DNA of 44,370 bases from Alphaproteobacteria bacterium (GCA_026400735.1 JAPLOL010000108.1:1-44370); one strand, 5' to 3'. Shown: positions 27,613 to 36,705, counted from the stretch's first letter. The notes: generated from the sequence alone by a model not told the origin. Translations and numbers: made by a program.

Positions 27613-27646
27613 ACCCCGGCTTCGCAAGAAGCCGGGGTCTTTCTTT
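27613..27646 (+). terminator. Rho-independent terminator
   Basis: Perfect 11-bp stem ACCCCGGCTTC (27613-27623) with GAAGCCGGGGT (27628-27638) around a GCAA tetraloop, followed by CTTTCTTT. It lies 45 nt after the glycine-zipper gene. On the minus strand the downstream sequence is only GGGGTTTCAGT, so it may also help end tlyA transcripts. Confidence 0.9.
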
Positions 27647-27651
27647 ATGCG

Positions 27652-28377
27652 CTAGCGTTTGAGATGCACCAGGCGCTCAAGATTGCCGTCGCCGCCGAGG
27701 ATTGGTGAGTCGATGCTCGCAATCACGCGAAAGCGTTCGATGCCATCAAGCGCATCGATCGCCGATTGTGCGGCGGCGCGCGCAGTTTCCTCGTCAAGCA
27801 CGCCGGCGCGGCCAGCTTTAGGGCCGGCTTCAAATTGCGGTTTGATGAGCACAACAGCGTCGGCGCTTTCGGTGGCGAGCGCGAATGGCGTGGCGAGTAC
27901 TTTGGCTGAGCCAATGAAGCTCGCGTCGCAGACAATCAGCGACGGCGCGTCAGCGATTTGCGCGCTCGCAAGCGTGCGCGCATCGGTTTGTTCGAGGCTG
28001 ACGACGCGCGGATCGCTCCGCAGCGATGCGTGCAACTGATCGCGGCCAACGTCGACGGCATAGATACGCGCGGCCCCGCGCGACAGCAGTACATGCGTGA
28101 AGCCACCGGTGGACGAGCCAACATCGAGGCAAATGCGGTTGACGGGATCAATGCCAAACGCATCCAGCGCGGCCGCCAGCTTAACGCCCCCGCGCGACAC
28201 CCACGGATGCGGCGCCACGACATCGAGAACGGCGTCTTCATGGATCAAGTCAGACGGCTTGGTGACAACAACGCCATTGGCCGACACGCCGCCAGCGGCG
28301 ATCGCCGCGCGCGCCTTGGCGCGGCTCTCGGCGAGACCGCGTGCGACAATCAGCAAATCGGCGCGCAACCGGGGCAT
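27652..28377 (-). CDS. tlyA: TlyA-family rRNA (cytidine-2'-O)-methyltransferase
   Basis: A 241-residue RNA 2'-O-methyltransferase with an N-terminal S4 RNA-binding domain (residues about 4-60, RADLLIVARGLAESRAKARA) and a Rossmann/FtsJ core. SAM motif: CLDVGSSTGGFTHVLLSRGA. The catalytic K-D-K-E set is likely provided by SRGGVKLAAALD, VCDASFIG, VLIKPQFEAG and GGDGNLERL. The start ATG 28377 has GAGGAGG 5 nt upstream; the longer frame is rejected. Known TlyA proteins methylate 16S C1409 and 23S C1920 and affect capreomycin sensitivity in mycobacteria; the target here is inferred. It is divergent to the amidase gene. Confidence 0.92.
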   Translation of the reverse strand: MPRLRADLLIVARGLAESRAKARAAIAAGGVSANGVVVTKPSDLIHEDAVLDVVAPHPWVSRGGVKLAAALDAFGIDPVNRICLDVGSSTGGFTHVLLSRGAARIYAVDVGRDQLHASLRSDPRVVSLEQTDARTLASAQIADAPSLIVCDASFIGSAKVLATPFALATESADAVVLIKPQFEAGPKAGRAGVLDEETARAAAQSAIDALDGIERFRVIASIDSPILGGDGNLERLVHLKR

Positions 28378-28493
28378 CGCGCCTCCTCGCCCGCGCTTGA
28401 CGCCAAGGCAAGCCTCTTTCCCCGCTTGCGAGTGAGGCTCGGCTTGCGCCAAGTTCCCTCCAAGGCCGCGTACAAGGCCAAGGGGGAAATCCG

Positions 28494-29993
28494 ATGTCCG
28501 TTTCACGTCGCGGCCTGATGGCCAACGCCGCCGCGCTCAGCGCACTCACCGCTGCAGGAGCTTGTGATCAATTGGGACTGAACCGCACCTCATCCGACGC
28601 GCTGGGCGACCTAGACGCGACCGGCGTCGCCGCCGCCGTCCGCGACCGAACGATCACCGCTGCTGAAGCGCTGGAAGCCGCAATTGCGCGCAGCGAGCGC
28701 GTCAACGGCGAACTGAATTTCATCGCAACGCCGCTCTATGAGTACGGTCGCACACGCGCCGCCGAAACGCTGAGCGGTCCGTTCGCAGGCGTGCCGACCT
28801 TGATCAAAGATCTGCTGCCCATGACCGGCCAACTGACCAAGTACGGCAGCCGCGCGTTCGCCAACAACGTCGCGCAAGAACAGCCGCCCTACATGGACGC
28901 CATACTCGCGGCGGGCCTGGTGCCGTTCGGCAAATCCACGACGCCGGAGTTTGGCCTGACAGCGACGACTGAGCCACTGCTGACCGGGCAAACCAAGAAT
29001 CCATGGAACGTCGCGCACTCAAGCGGCGGCTCGTCAGGCGGCGCCGCCGTCGCCGTGGCCTCACGCGTTGTGCCGATCGCGCATGCGAGTGACGGCGGCG
29101 GCTCGATCCGCATCCCGGCCTCGTGCAATGGATTGTTCGGCCTGAAGCCCTCGCGCGGACGCGGCGTGCCGCAGGGCCGGCCCGACAATGGTCTCGACAT
29201 CTCCGTGAGCGGCTGCCTCAGCCGCAGCGTGCGTGACACCGCGGCGTGGCTTGCCGCGACCGAAGCCAGCGGCGATGGCGCAGCCTTCCCGCCGGTTGGC
29301 GTTGTCAGCGGTCCCAACACACAACGTCTGCGCATTGCACTCGATATCCCGAATGCACTTGGTCACGAGCCAGACGCTGAAGTGCGCGCCGCTGTCGAAG
29401 CGGCGGCGGAGCTTTGCCGCTCACTTGGCCACACTGTCACCGAAGGCAAACCAACGATTGATGGTCCGCAATTTAGCGCGGACTTCATTCTGCTCTGGGC
29501 GACAGGCGCAAACGAAGTCGAACAATTGGTGCGCAGCCAAGCCGGCCCCGACGCCCCACTCGATCAACTACTTGAGCCGCTTACATTGGAACTTGCGGCG
29601 CACGCACGTCAGCAAGGCACGCCCGCACTAGTGGCGGCGATCGCCCGCTTGCGCGCAGTTGAGGCCGCCTACGCGGCGTTCTTCGCCAGCACCGCGGACG
29701 TCTATCTGACGCCGGTGTTGGCTAAGCCGCCAGTGCCGCTCGGCACCATCGACGGCGGCAAAGGCATGGCCGTGTTCGCAACGCTCTCTGACTATGTCGG
29801 CTACACGCCGCTGCAGAACGTCGCGGGCGCGCCGGCGATGAGCGTGCCGCTCGCGATGTCAGCTGGCGGGCTGCCGATTGGCATCCACTTCTCCGCGGCC
29901 AAGGGCGCGGAAAAGACCCTGTTGGAACTTGCCTACGAGCTTGAACAGGCGCAGCCATGGGCCGATCGCGAGCCGGGAGTGAATGCGGGCTAA
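28494..29993 (+). CDS. Amidase (amidase-signature family), exported
   Basis: A 499-residue amidase. The Ser-cisSer-Lys triad is seen as Lys105 in PTLIKDLLP, the Ser pair 180/181 in HSSGGSSGGAA, and the nucleophile Ser204 in DGGGSIRIPAS. The N-terminus SRRGLMANAAALSALTAAGAC combines a twin-arginine motif with a lipobox (Cys24), so the enzyme is probably exported folded and lipid-anchored. This is uncommon for GatA-like proteins and argues against a role in tRNA amidation. AGGGGGAA lies 4-6 nt before ATG 28494. Substrate unknown; an amide- or peptide-scavenging role fits its periplasmic location. Confidence 0.9.
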   Translation: MSVSRRGLMANAAALSALTAAGACDQLGLNRTSSDALGDLDATGVAAAVRDRTITAAEALEAAIARSERVNGELNFIATPLYEYGRTRAAETLSGPFAGVPTLIKDLLPMTGQLTKYGSRAFANNVAQEQPPYMDAILAAGLVPFGKSTTPEFGLTATTEPLLTGQTKNPWNVAHSSGGSSGGAAVAVASRVVPIAHASDGGGSIRIPASCNGLFGLKPSRGRGVPQGRPDNGLDISVSGCLSRSVRDTAAWLAATEASGDGAAFPPVGVVSGPNTQRLRIALDIPNALGHEPDAEVRAAVEAAAELCRSLGHTVTEGKPTIDGPQFSADFILLWATGANEVEQLVRSQAGPDAPLDQLLEPLTLELAAHARQQGTPALVAAIARLRAVEAAYAAFFASTADVYLTPVLAKPPVPLGTIDGGKGMAVFATLSDYVGYTPLQNVAGAPAMSVPLAMSAGGLPIGIHFSAAKGAEKTLLELAYELEQAQPWADREPGVNAG

Positions 29994-30041
29994 GCGGCCC
30001 GTTCCACACTCCCGCCCTGTTTGGGAGCTACCGGCACGACC

Positions 30042-30479
30042 ATGAAATTGCGTACTTTGTTTTGCGCTGTGCTGATCGCGACCGTCGCCCTTCCGGCGGC
30101 GGCGCAACAGCCGCGCCGTCAGCCGCAACCACAACAACCAGCGCAGACCGAACAAGCGCCTGCGCGCGGCGAAGAATGGTATCGCGGTCAGCTAGTCGAA
30201 CTCTCTGAAGTGCTCGGCGGCGCGCACTATCTCCGCATCGTCTGCGACGGCCGCGGCGACCAACGCTGGCGCACGTACATGCGCGGTGTGATCGAGCGCG
30301 AGCCGACCTACAACGCCCTGCTCGTCGAAGGCTTCAACCGCGGCTATCGCCAAGAGGAAGCACGCTTCCCGGTGTGCGACGCCACCACGCGTCAGATGGA
30401 AGCTGAGCTCCGCGCACGCGGCCTGCGCATTTCGCAAGCGCTGCGCGCCCGGCATGCCGGCGCACCGAATGCCCACTGA
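30042..30479 (+). CDS. TIGR02301-family secreted protein
   Basis: A 145-residue exported protein. A signal peptide occupies residues 1-20 (LRTLFCAVLIATVALPAAA), followed by a Gln/Pro-rich linker (QPRRQPQPQQPAQ). The remaining segment EWYRGQLVELSEVLGGAHYLRI and FNRGYRQEEARFPVC matches my memory of TIGR02301, a small alphaproteobacterial family of unknown function with two conserved Cys (one in RIVCDG, one in FPVCDA). ATG 30042 starts the signal peptide; an upstream in-frame start adds only seven residues. The next gene overlaps its 3' end by 11 nt. Confidence 0.85.
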   Translation: MKLRTLFCAVLIATVALPAAAQQPRRQPQPQQPAQTEQAPARGEEWYRGQLVELSEVLGGAHYLRIVCDGRGDQRWRTYMRGVIEREPTYNALLVEGFNRGYRQEEARFPVCDATTRQMEAELRARGLRISQALRARHAGAPNAH

Positions 30480-30702
30480 CGATCCGGAGAAGAAGGGCCG
30501 CGCGCTGCAACTCATTCTCGATGCGTGGGACACAGCTTTGCAGGAAGGCGCTGAGGCTGAGGTGGTTGCCTCGGTCGCCATCTACGCGGCGCTTGCAGAT
30601 ATGGTCGATCGCTACGGCGAAGACGCGGTAGCGGAGTTCTGCTCAAGCCTGCCGGAACGCACACGGCGCGGTGAATTCACGCTGCGCGCCAACGAGCCCT
30701 AA
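30469..30702 (+). CDS. Small hypothetical protein coupled to the TIGR02301 gene
   Basis: A 77-residue, mostly helical, acidic protein starting MPTDDPEKKGRALQ at ATG 30469, inside the end of the TIGR02301 gene (11-nt overlap, different frame), which suggests translational coupling. A start five codons earlier is possible. It contains AIYAALADMVDRYGEDAVAEF, a helix with a strong hydrophobic face, and no signal or membrane span. Function unknown. Its TAA (30700-30702) overlaps the TAG of the convergent HExxH gene within CTAA. Confidence 0.65.
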   Translation: MPTDDPEKKGRALQLILDAWDTALQEGAEAEVVASVAIYAALADMVDRYGEDAVAEFCSSLPERTRRGEFTLRANEP

Positions 30703-31151
30703 CGGCTAGCCCAAGCTTCCTCCAGCCACTCCTTCGTCGGCGCGCCTGCTTCTGGCGCATTTGCACGCGCGAGGAAGAGATGGCGGACGATCTCCGCTTG
30801 GCGCTCAATGTTGTAGGCGTTCAGCTTTGGCGTTCGAGGCGTGTAGGCGTACGCGCCCTTGCCAAGCGCACTGAGCTTTGCGGCGGCAAGCACCACGCCG
30901 CGCGCGGCTTGCCAGACGTGCGTCAGCTCGTGAACGAACCAGCCTTGGTCCCACAATGACGCAGCGCCGAAATCGTGCGCGGCGCGCCATTTCGAGAAAA
31001 CGATCGTGCGCCCGACCGGGACCATAGCGCCGAAGCCTAATCGCGGACCTTGATAGATGCGGATTTTCAGCCACGCGATCTCATCGCCAAACACGGAGCG
31101 GCCGAGCACGATCTCGCCGGCGGTAAGCCCGCGGCTTTGGCCGGGTTTCAT
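30699..31151 (-). CDS. Vgr-related HExxH protein
   Basis: A 150-residue protein with the zinc-peptidase motif HELTH (residues 74-78) in GWFVHELTHVWQ. A possible downstream acidic ligand lies in NIERQAEIVRHL. Proteins of this kind are annotated 'vgr related' in sphingomonads and resemble the DUF4157 type (zincin-like, often near secreted toxins), but here no VgrG, Rhs or type VI gene is nearby. No signal peptide seen. I take ATG 31151 (MKPGQSRGLTAGE); an 18-codon longer frame reads less well. A role is not assignable; a protease-like fold without a substrate is the honest reading. Confidence 0.72.
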   Translation of the reverse strand: MKPGQSRGLTAGEIVLGRSVFGDEIAWLKIRIYQGPRLGFGAMVPVGRTIVFSKWRAAHDFGAASLWDQGWFVHELTHVWQAARGVVLAAAKLSALGKGAYAYTPRTPKLNAYNIERQAEIVRHLFLARANAPEAGAPTKEWLEEAWASR

Positions 31152-31235
31152 GCGGTCCTGCTTCTCCACGCAAGACAATGTGGGCGCGAATTGCCGGGGG
31201 GACAATTGCCGCTCGGATGCCTAGAAAAGCCCGGC

Positions 31236-31754
31236 ATGAGCACGCCGTTTGAAATCATGGTGGGGCGGATCGAGACGCTGGCGCTCGATGCCGTCGTGAA
31301 CGCCGCCAACCGCCAACTTATGCCCGGCAGCGGCGTCGACGGCGCCTTGCGCGCAGCAGCCGGCCCGAAGCTGACCGAAGCGACAAACCGCATTCCGCCA
31401 ATCCTCACCGGCGAAGCGACGATCACGCCAGGCTTCGACGCACCGATGAGGTTCATCATCCACACCGCGGCGCCAGTGTGGACCGATGAAGGACCTCAGA
31501 GCGCAAAGGTTGCCGGGCTCGCCAAATGCTACACGTCGTCGATCAAGATGGCCGCGTCGCGAGGTTTTGAGTCCATCGCATTTCCATGTCTAGGCACTGG
31601 CGTCTACGCGTGGCCGCGCGGCTTTGCATGCGGCATTGCCGTAGCGGCGTGCGAACAGGAACTGGTCAACGCACCAAAGCTGAAGCGCATCGTGTTTTGC
31701 TGTTTCACTGAAGAAGACGCGAAAATCTATCGCGACGGTCTCGGAGTGAGCTAG
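31236..31754 (+). CDS. Macro-domain protein (ADP-ribose / O-acetyl-ADP-ribose processing)
   Basis: A stand-alone macro domain of 172 residues. The ADP-ribose pocket motifs are visible: LALDAVVNAANRQLMPGSGV (Asn-rich loop 1), GEATITPGF, and the second loop FPCLGTGVYAWPRGFAC near residue 115. Such single-domain proteins remove ADP-ribose or deacetylate O-acetyl-ADP-ribose. ATG 31236 gives MSTPFEIMVGRIETL; a longer in-frame start overlaps the divergent HExxH gene and reads poorly. No ADP-ribosyltransferase is near, so a toxin-antitoxin pairing is not supported by the context. Confidence 0.9.
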   Translation: MSTPFEIMVGRIETLALDAVVNAANRQLMPGSGVDGALRAAAGPKLTEATNRIPPILTGEATITPGFDAPMRFIIHTAAPVWTDEGPQSAKVAGLAKCYTSSIKMAASRGFESIAFPCLGTGVYAWPRGFACGIAVAACEQELVNAPKLKRIVFCCFTEEDAKIYRDGLGVS

Positions 31755-31778
31755 GCTGCCCGGGCTGGAGGGACTGTC

Positions 31779-32546
31779 ATGCGCTCGCATCAAACCCGTC
31801 GCACATTCGCTGTTGGCCTCACCGCCACAGTCGCGGCGTGCGCCACAACCCAAGCTCAGGAGAACCACGTGACCAACATCGTTCTAGTTCATGGCGCTTG
31901 GGCTGATGGTGCGGGTTGGGAAGGCGTGTACCGCTCCCTGACGGCTAAGGGCCACAAGGTCAGCATCGTGCAAAATCCGCTGACCTCGCTCAACGACGAC
32001 GTTGCCGCGACGAACCGCGTGCTCGCGCGCCAGGATGGCCCGGTGCTGCTGGTCGGCCACTCCTACGGCGGCGCCGTGATCACGCAGGCTGGCAACGCCG
32101 CAAGCGTTGCGGGCTTAGTGTTTGTGACGGCGTTTGCGCCGGACGCGGGTGAGTCTGTTTCGTCCCTGCTTGAAGCCGGAGGCGGCCCACCTCCACCGCT
32201 GCAACCTACCGCGGACGGCTTCCTGTTCTTCGATCCTGCCGTCTTCCCGCAAGCCTTCGCTCAAGATCTACCTGCCGAGCGCGGCGCGTTCATGGCCGCC
32301 TCGCAAATCCCAACGGCAGGCGCATGCTTCGGCACGCCGATCACGCAAGCCGCATGGCGCACGAAGCCCAGCGCCTACGTGCTCGCCACCGAAGACCGCG
32401 TCATCCCCCCAGCAGCGCAACGCCAAATGGCGACGCGCGCGAACGCGACGATCACCGAAGTGCGCGGCAGCCATGCCGTGTATGTGTCGCAGCCGGACGC
32501 GGTGGCGGATGCGATTGATGCGGCTGCGCGGCGGTTACCGCGCTAA
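31779..32546 (+). CDS. Exported alpha/beta hydrolase
   Basis: A 255-residue serine hydrolase. The N-terminus MRSHQTRRTFAVGLTATVAAC has a Tat-like RR and may have a lipobox (VAAC, Cys21). The core shows IVLVHGAWADGAGWEGVYR, the nucleophile elbow VGHSYGGAV at about residue 91, an acid in ATEDRVIPP, and the His in EVRGSHAVYVSQPD. This layout is typical of the small esterase/hydrolase type ('alpha/beta fold hydrolase', EstC/PaiB-like). Substrate unknown. The gene follows the macro-domain gene by 24 nt, with no obvious functional link, and converges on pyrC. Confidence 0.85.
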   Translation: MRSHQTRRTFAVGLTATVAACATTQAQENHVTNIVLVHGAWADGAGWEGVYRSLTAKGHKVSIVQNPLTSLNDDVAATNRVLARQDGPVLLVGHSYGGAVITQAGNAASVAGLVFVTAFAPDAGESVSSLLEAGGGPPPPLQPTADGFLFFDPAVFPQAFAQDLPAERGAFMAASQIPTAGACFGTPITQAAWRTKPSAYVLATEDRVIPPAAQRQMATRANATITEVRGSHAVYVSQPDAVADAIDAAARRLPR

Positions 32547-32563
32547 CGAACTGAGCCTTCAGC

Positions 32564-33601
32564 CTATGACGCTGCCACGCGCCAACCGAGCGTGGCGCCA
32601 GCGTGGAAAGGCACGATCTCTGTCCCGCCCGCGCTCACGCGTGCGGGCACGGACTGCCCCTCGCGTTCAAGCGTTATCCGCTCTTCGTTGAGCGGCAGTC
32701 CATAAAAGCGTGGGCCATTCTCCGATGCGAACGCCTCAAAGCGATCCATCGCCTTCTCTTCGTCGAACACCTTCGCGTAGCTCTCGATCGCGTGCGGCGC
32801 ACAGAAAACACCTGCGCAACCGCAAGCCGTTTCCTTGGCGCTGACCGCGTGCGGCGCTGAATCCGTGCCCAGGAAGAACTTCGGCGAGCCCGACGTTGCG
32901 GCTTTACGCAGCGCCAAGCGATGGTGCTCACGCTTGGCGACAGGCAGGCAATAAAAGTGCGGACGGATGCCGCCTTCGAACATGGCGTTGCGGTTGTAGT
33001 CGAGGTGATGCGGCGTGATCGTCGCCGCGAGCGTCGCAGGGCCATCCGCGACAAAATTCGCCGCCTCTTCCGTCGTGATGTGTTCAAGCACGATTTTCAG
33101 CGCGGGAAAGTCGCGAACGAGTTTTGCCAAGATCGTATCGATGAATACGGCTTCGCGGTCGAAGATATCGACGTGCTTGTCAGTCACCTCACCATGCAAC
33201 AGCAACGGCATCCCGATGCGTTGCATCGTCTCCAGCGCCGCGCGGATATTTTTGATATCCGTTACGCCATGACTGGAATTGGTTGTCGCGTGCGCGGGAT
33301 AGAGCTTGCATGCGGCGAACACTCCAGCCGCAAACCCGCGCTCGATCTCGCCGGCGTCGATGCCATCGGTCAGATAGCACGTCATGAGCGGCGTGAACGA
33401 AAGCCCAGGCTCCAGCGCCGCCAATATGCGTGATCTATAGGCCTCCGCCGCCGCAACCGTCGTGACCGGCGGATTGAGGTTCGGCATGACGATCGCGCGC
33501 GCGAACTGCCGCGCCGTGAAGTTGACCACGCCCGCGAGCATCGGTCCGTCTCTGAGATGGACGTGCCAATCGTCTGGCCGGCGCATCGTGAACGTACTCA
33601 T
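32564..33601 (-). CDS. pyrC: Dihydroorotase (class II)
   Basis: Third step of pyrimidine synthesis, closing carbamoyl-aspartate to dihydroorotate; 345 residues, close to the 348 of E. coli PyrC. Metal ligands and catalytic residues are in place: HVH in DWHVHLRDG, the carboxylated Lys in [15 protein letters not shown], His in LLLHGEV and LEHITT, and the catalytic Asp in [10 protein letters not shown]. The start codon overlaps the stop of the glycosyltransferase gene by 4 nt (33598-33601). No other pyr gene is in the window. Confidence 0.95.
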   Translation of the reverse strand: MSTFTMRRPDDWHVHLRDGPMLAGVVNFTARQFARAIVMPNLNPPVTTVAAAEAYRSRILAALEPGLSFTPLMTCYLTDGIDAGEIERGFAAGVFAACKLYPAHATTNSSHGVTDIKNIRAALETMQRIGMPLLLHGEVTDKHVDIFDREAVFIDTILAKLVRDFPALKIVLEHITTEEAANFVADGPATLAATITPHHLDYNRNAMFEGGIRPHFYCLPVAKREHHRLALRKAATSGSPKFFLGTDSAPHAVSAKETACGCAGVFCAPHAIESYAKVFDEEKAMDRFEAFASENGPRFYGLPLNEERITLEREGQSVPARVSAGGTEIVPFHAGATLGWRVAAS

Positions 33602-34521
33602 CTCAAGCCTCCGGCGTTCAGCAATTCGAGCGCTGCGGCTTCCACAGCGTCGATGCTGATGTCGTCCATTGCCGCGCCCTCGTCCAGGGTCGCCTCCTCG
33701 AAGCTCTTGCCGCGCAACGTGCGGGTGCGCGGACCACGCGGCGCCCGAACACGTTCATCCGTCGGCCCGAAGAGCGTCAGGGTCGGCGTGCCCATTGCCG
33801 CGGCGATGTGGGTCACCGCATTATCGTTGCCGATGCAAAGCGTCGCGCGCTCAGCGAGCGCAGCTGCCGCGAGCAGATCAAGACCAGCGCCACTTGCAGG
33901 AACGCCATCTGCATCGAGACTCGAAACAATCCGCGCCGCGATTTCATCGTCCCGCGTCGCAGCGCTCAGCACCACAATGCGCGCGACACCAAGCGCGCCG
34001 GTCGCAAGCCGCCGCGCGACTGCAGCAAACCGCTCGTGCGGCCAGCGCTTGGCAGCGTTGTTGCCACCCGGTGCAATCAGCAGCACTGGCGCCGCATCTG
34101 GCGTGATCGCTGCTGCGGCCGAGCGCGCGCGATCATCGAGCCAGATCGTTGGCGCCAGCGTCCGCTCACTGCCAACCAGCGCGCTCACATCTTCACTGAA
34201 ATGACGTAGCACTTCGGGGACAGGCAAAATGAGCTTATGCTTCGCCGGCAACACCAGCGCCGCCGGCGTGCGCCGCGCATCGAGCAACAAATCGAAACGT
34301 CTGGCGCGGCGGCTCCAGGCAAGCTCGATGAAGCGGCCAACGTCGCCGATGCCTTCGACTGTGTACTGCGCTCTGAGACCAGGCACGGCGCGAAACAGCG
34401 GACGAGCATCGGCGCTGGTCAAAACGGTAAGGTCGCGCCCCTCGCCCAGCACATGCGCCAAGGCGCCCGTGGCCAGCACGGTTTCGCCAAGATCGGCGGG
34501 AGCGAGGAAAAGCACGGACAT
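33598..34521 (-). CDS. Glycosyltransferase family 9 (heptosyltransferase-like) protein
   Basis: A 307-residue GT9 enzyme, the group that adds ADP-heptose to the lipopolysaccharide core. The N-terminus [20 protein letters not shown] is a usual nucleotide-sugar start with glycine-rich turn; the C-terminal half has [20 protein letters not shown] and the diagnostic [28 protein letters not shown]. Heptose specificity is inferred from the family only. It overlaps pyrC by 4 nt and diverges from the ygfZ-type gene across 97 nt. Cytoplasmic or membrane-peripheral. Confidence 0.88.
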   Translation of the reverse strand: MSVLFLAPADLGETVLATGALAHVLGEGRDLTVLTSADARPLFRAVPGLRAQYTVEGIGDVGRFIELAWSRRARRFDLLLDARRTPAALVLPAKHKLILPVPEVLRHFSEDVSALVGSERTLAPTIWLDDRARSAAAAITPDAAPVLLIAPGGNNAAKRWPHERFAAVARRLATGALGVARIVVLSAATRDDEIAARIVSSLDADGVPASGAGLDLLAAAALAERATLCIGNDNAVTHIAAAMGTPTLTLFGPTDERVRAPRGPRTRTLRGKSFEEATLDEGAAMDDISIDAVEAAALELLNAGGLR

Positions 34522-34618
34522 CTAGCGCCGGTTAAAGGCGCAGGCCGGGTAAATGTGAAGTCAACAAAGCCAGTGCGGCGGGGTTGCGCGGCATCACGGC
34601 GCGGCCCAAGTGGTCGCC

Positions 34619-35437
34619 ATGACACGCCCGGGACGAGTTGAGCGCAGTTTGATCGCCGTAACCGGGCCAGATGCGCGGGATTTTCTACAGAACCTGCTGA
34701 CGCAGGATTTAGACAAATTGGACGCGTCGGGCGTCGTTTACGCCGCTCTACTTTCTCCACAAGGCAAGGTCAGCGCCGATATGTTCGTGTGGGCGCGTGA
34801 GGAAGGCCTGCTGCTGGATGTCGATCCGTCTCGCGGCGCCGATCTGATGCGACGGTTCTCGATGTACAAGTTGCGCGCGAATGTGACGCTCGCGGATGTG
34901 AGCGGCGAGGTCGGTGTTCTTGTGAGCACAGCGCTCTTCGGTGGCGCCGTTAGCGACCCTCGTTTGGCGGCGCTCGGCTTTCGCGCGATCGCACCGAAGA
35001 GCGACGCAGTGCTTGCCTCGACAGATGAGAACCGTATCGCCGCGGGCGTTCCCGACCTCACGCGCGATGCGCAGCCCGAAGAGGTATTCGCAGGCGAAGC
35101 GCTTCTTGAGGAACTGAACGGCGTTGCGTTCGACAAAGGCTGCTTCGTTGGCCAGGAGAACGTCAGCCGCATGAAGCGCCGCGCGACCACACGGAAGAAG
35201 TTTTGCCCCGTCGTGTTCGATGGCGAGCCGATGGTGTTCGGAACGCCGTTGCTCGCTGGCGAAGCGGAAATCGGCTCGGTGCGCACGGGCGTCGCGGGCC
35301 GCGCCATCTCGCTGTTGCGATTGGATCGCGCACTCGACGCTGTCGCCGCCGGCAAGCCGCTTACCGCCGCGGGCCGCGAAATCCGCCTCGATCCACCGCC
35401 CTGGCTGATCCTGCCGCAGCGCGAGGACGATGTGTAA
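34619..35437 (+). CDS. ygfZ: Folate-binding protein YgfZ (iron-sulfur maintenance)
   Basis: A 272-residue member of the GcvT-like YgfZ/IBA57 family, which uses tetrahydrofolate and supports iron-sulfur cluster enzymes such as MiaB and radical-SAM proteins. The hallmark KGCFVGQENVSRMKRR is at about residue 180; the usual form is KGCYxGQE, so here Phe replaces Tyr next to the essential Cys. The N-terminal VTGPDARDFLQNLLTQDL and LLSPQGKVSADMFV are also family-typical. ATG 34619 is preferred over GTG 34610. The next gene on this strand, a KAS III, starts 97 nt later. Confidence 0.9.
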   Translation: MTRPGRVERSLIAVTGPDARDFLQNLLTQDLDKLDASGVVYAALLSPQGKVSADMFVWAREEGLLLDVDPSRGADLMRRFSMYKLRANVTLADVSGEVGVLVSTALFGGAVSDPRLAALGFRAIAPKSDAVLASTDENRIAAGVPDLTRDAQPEEVFAGEALLEELNGVAFDKGCFVGQENVSRMKRRATTRKKFCPVVFDGEPMVFGTPLLAGEAEIGSVRTGVAGRAISLLRLDRALDAVAAGKPLTAAGREIRLDPPPWLILPQREDDV

Positions 35438-35534
35438 TCGCCTGCGGTATGGGGAGGCGGATTGACGCCTTCGCCCTCGCGGGTCTAACGCCGTTCCGCA
35501 CGCTCGTTGCAGCGCAGCAAACGGGGACTAAGCA

Positions 35535-36653
35535 TTGACTGTCGCCATTTCCGCGACCGGCCTTTGGACGCCGTCGGATTCCATCACCAACGCCGAACTC
35601 GTCGCGTCATACAACACGTATGTGGAGCGATTTAACGCCGAGCACGCGGCGGAGATCGCGGCTGGCACGAAGGCGGCGCTGCAGCCGTCGAGCGTCGAGT
35701 TCATCGAAAAAGCCTCGGGCATCAAGCATCGCTTCGTGATGGACAAGGCCGGCTCGCTTGATGTCGACCGCATGGTGCCGCGCATACCCGAGCGTCCAAA
35801 CACCGAAATTTCGCTCATGGCCGAAGTCGCCGTGAACGCTGCCAAGCAAGCTTTGGAGCGGGCGGCCCGAGATGCACGCGACATCGGCGCTGTCATCTGC
35901 TCGTGCTCGTCGCTGCAGCGCCCCTATCCGGCGCTCGCGATCGAAGTTCAAAACGCCCTGGGCGCCGGCGGCTTCGGCTACGACATGAATGTCGCCTGCT
36001 CGTCGGCGACGTTCGCGATCCAGAACGCGATCGACATCGTGAACGCTGGGCACGCGCAATCCGTGCTGGTGGTGAATCCCGAATTGACGACAGGCCACCT
36101 CAACTTCCGCGACCGCGACTCGCACTTCATCTTCGGCGACGCGGCGGTGGCGATCCTCGTCGAGCGCGCTGAGATTGCGCCGAAGGGCGCCTGGACCGTC
36201 CTCGGCTCAAAGCTGAAGACGGTGTTCTCGAACAACATCCGCAACAATTTCGGCTTCCTCAATCGCGGCGACGAAGCGCATCGCGACGACCCAGACAAGC
36301 TGATCACCCAACAAGGCCGTAAGGTCTTCAAGGAAGTCGTGCCGCTGGTTTCAGAGATGATCCTCGAGCAGATGGCGGCGATGAATTTGAAGGCGTCCGA
36401 CATGCGCCGCCTCTGGCTGCATCAAGCCAACTCAAACATGAACCGCCTCATTGCTGAGCGCGTGCTGGGCCACGAAGCGTCACAAGACGAAGCGCCAACC
36501 GTGCTCGACGTCTACGGCAACACCGCCGGCGCCGGCTCGATCATCGCCTTCCACAATCACAGCGACGACCTCAAAGCCGGCGACAAGGGCCTCATCTGCT
36601 CATTCGGCGCAGGCTACAGTGCGGGTTCGATCTTCGTGCAAAAAAGCGCGTAA
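35535..36653 (+). CDS. Beta-ketoacyl-ACP synthase III, long PA3286-like type
   Basis: A 372-residue condensing enzyme, longer than canonical FabH (about 320). The active-site Cys is in MNVACSSATFA, the His in WLHQANSNMN, and the Asn in YGNTAGAGSI. Between them GHLNFRDRDSHFIFGDAA and NNIRNNFGFLNR are shared with the Pseudomonas PA3286 type, which uses acyl-CoA (octanoyl-CoA) from beta-oxidation to start fatty acid synthesis; I infer the same from likeness recalled, not tested. The start is TTG 35535, with GGGGA 7 nt upstream. The acyl-CoA ligase at 15511 could supply substrates. Followed by a terminator. Confidence 0.9.
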   Translation: MTVAISATGLWTPSDSITNAELVASYNTYVERFNAEHAAEIAAGTKAALQPSSVEFIEKASGIKHRFVMDKAGSLDVDRMVPRIPERPNTEISLMAEVAVNAAKQALERAARDARDIGAVICSCSSLQRPYPALAIEVQNALGAGGFGYDMNVACSSATFAIQNAIDIVNAGHAQSVLVVNPELTTGHLNFRDRDSHFIFGDAAVAILVERAEIAPKGAWTVLGSKLKTVFSNNIRNNFGFLNRGDEAHRDDPDKLITQQGRKVFKEVVPLVSEMILEQMAAMNLKASDMRRLWLHQANSNMNRLIAERVLGHEASQDEAPTVLDVYGNTAGAGSIIAFHNHSDDLKAGDKGLICSFGAGYSAGSIFVQKSA

Positions 36654-36686
36654 CAAAAACGCCGCCCCTTTCGAGGCGGCGTCTCC
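36654..36686 (-). terminator. Hairpin between the KAS III and M2 peptidase genes
   Basis: Inverted repeat ACGCCGCC (36659-36666) with GGCGGCGT (36675-36682). On the minus strand it is followed by a TTTTT run (the plus-strand AAAAA just before 36659), which makes it a canonical intrinsic terminator for the M2 peptidase gene. On the plus strand the following CTCCGTTT is only weakly T-rich, so use by the KAS III gene is possible. Confidence 0.8.
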
Positions 36687-36705
36687 GTTTAGCGTCTAGC
36701 TTAGC

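Noticed and set aside
30699-31754. Possible toxin-antitoxin or T6SS module (Vgr-related HExxH plus macro domain)
   Set aside because: No effector, immunity, VgrG, PAAR or ADP-ribosyltransferase gene is present. Genes are divergent rather than in an operon.
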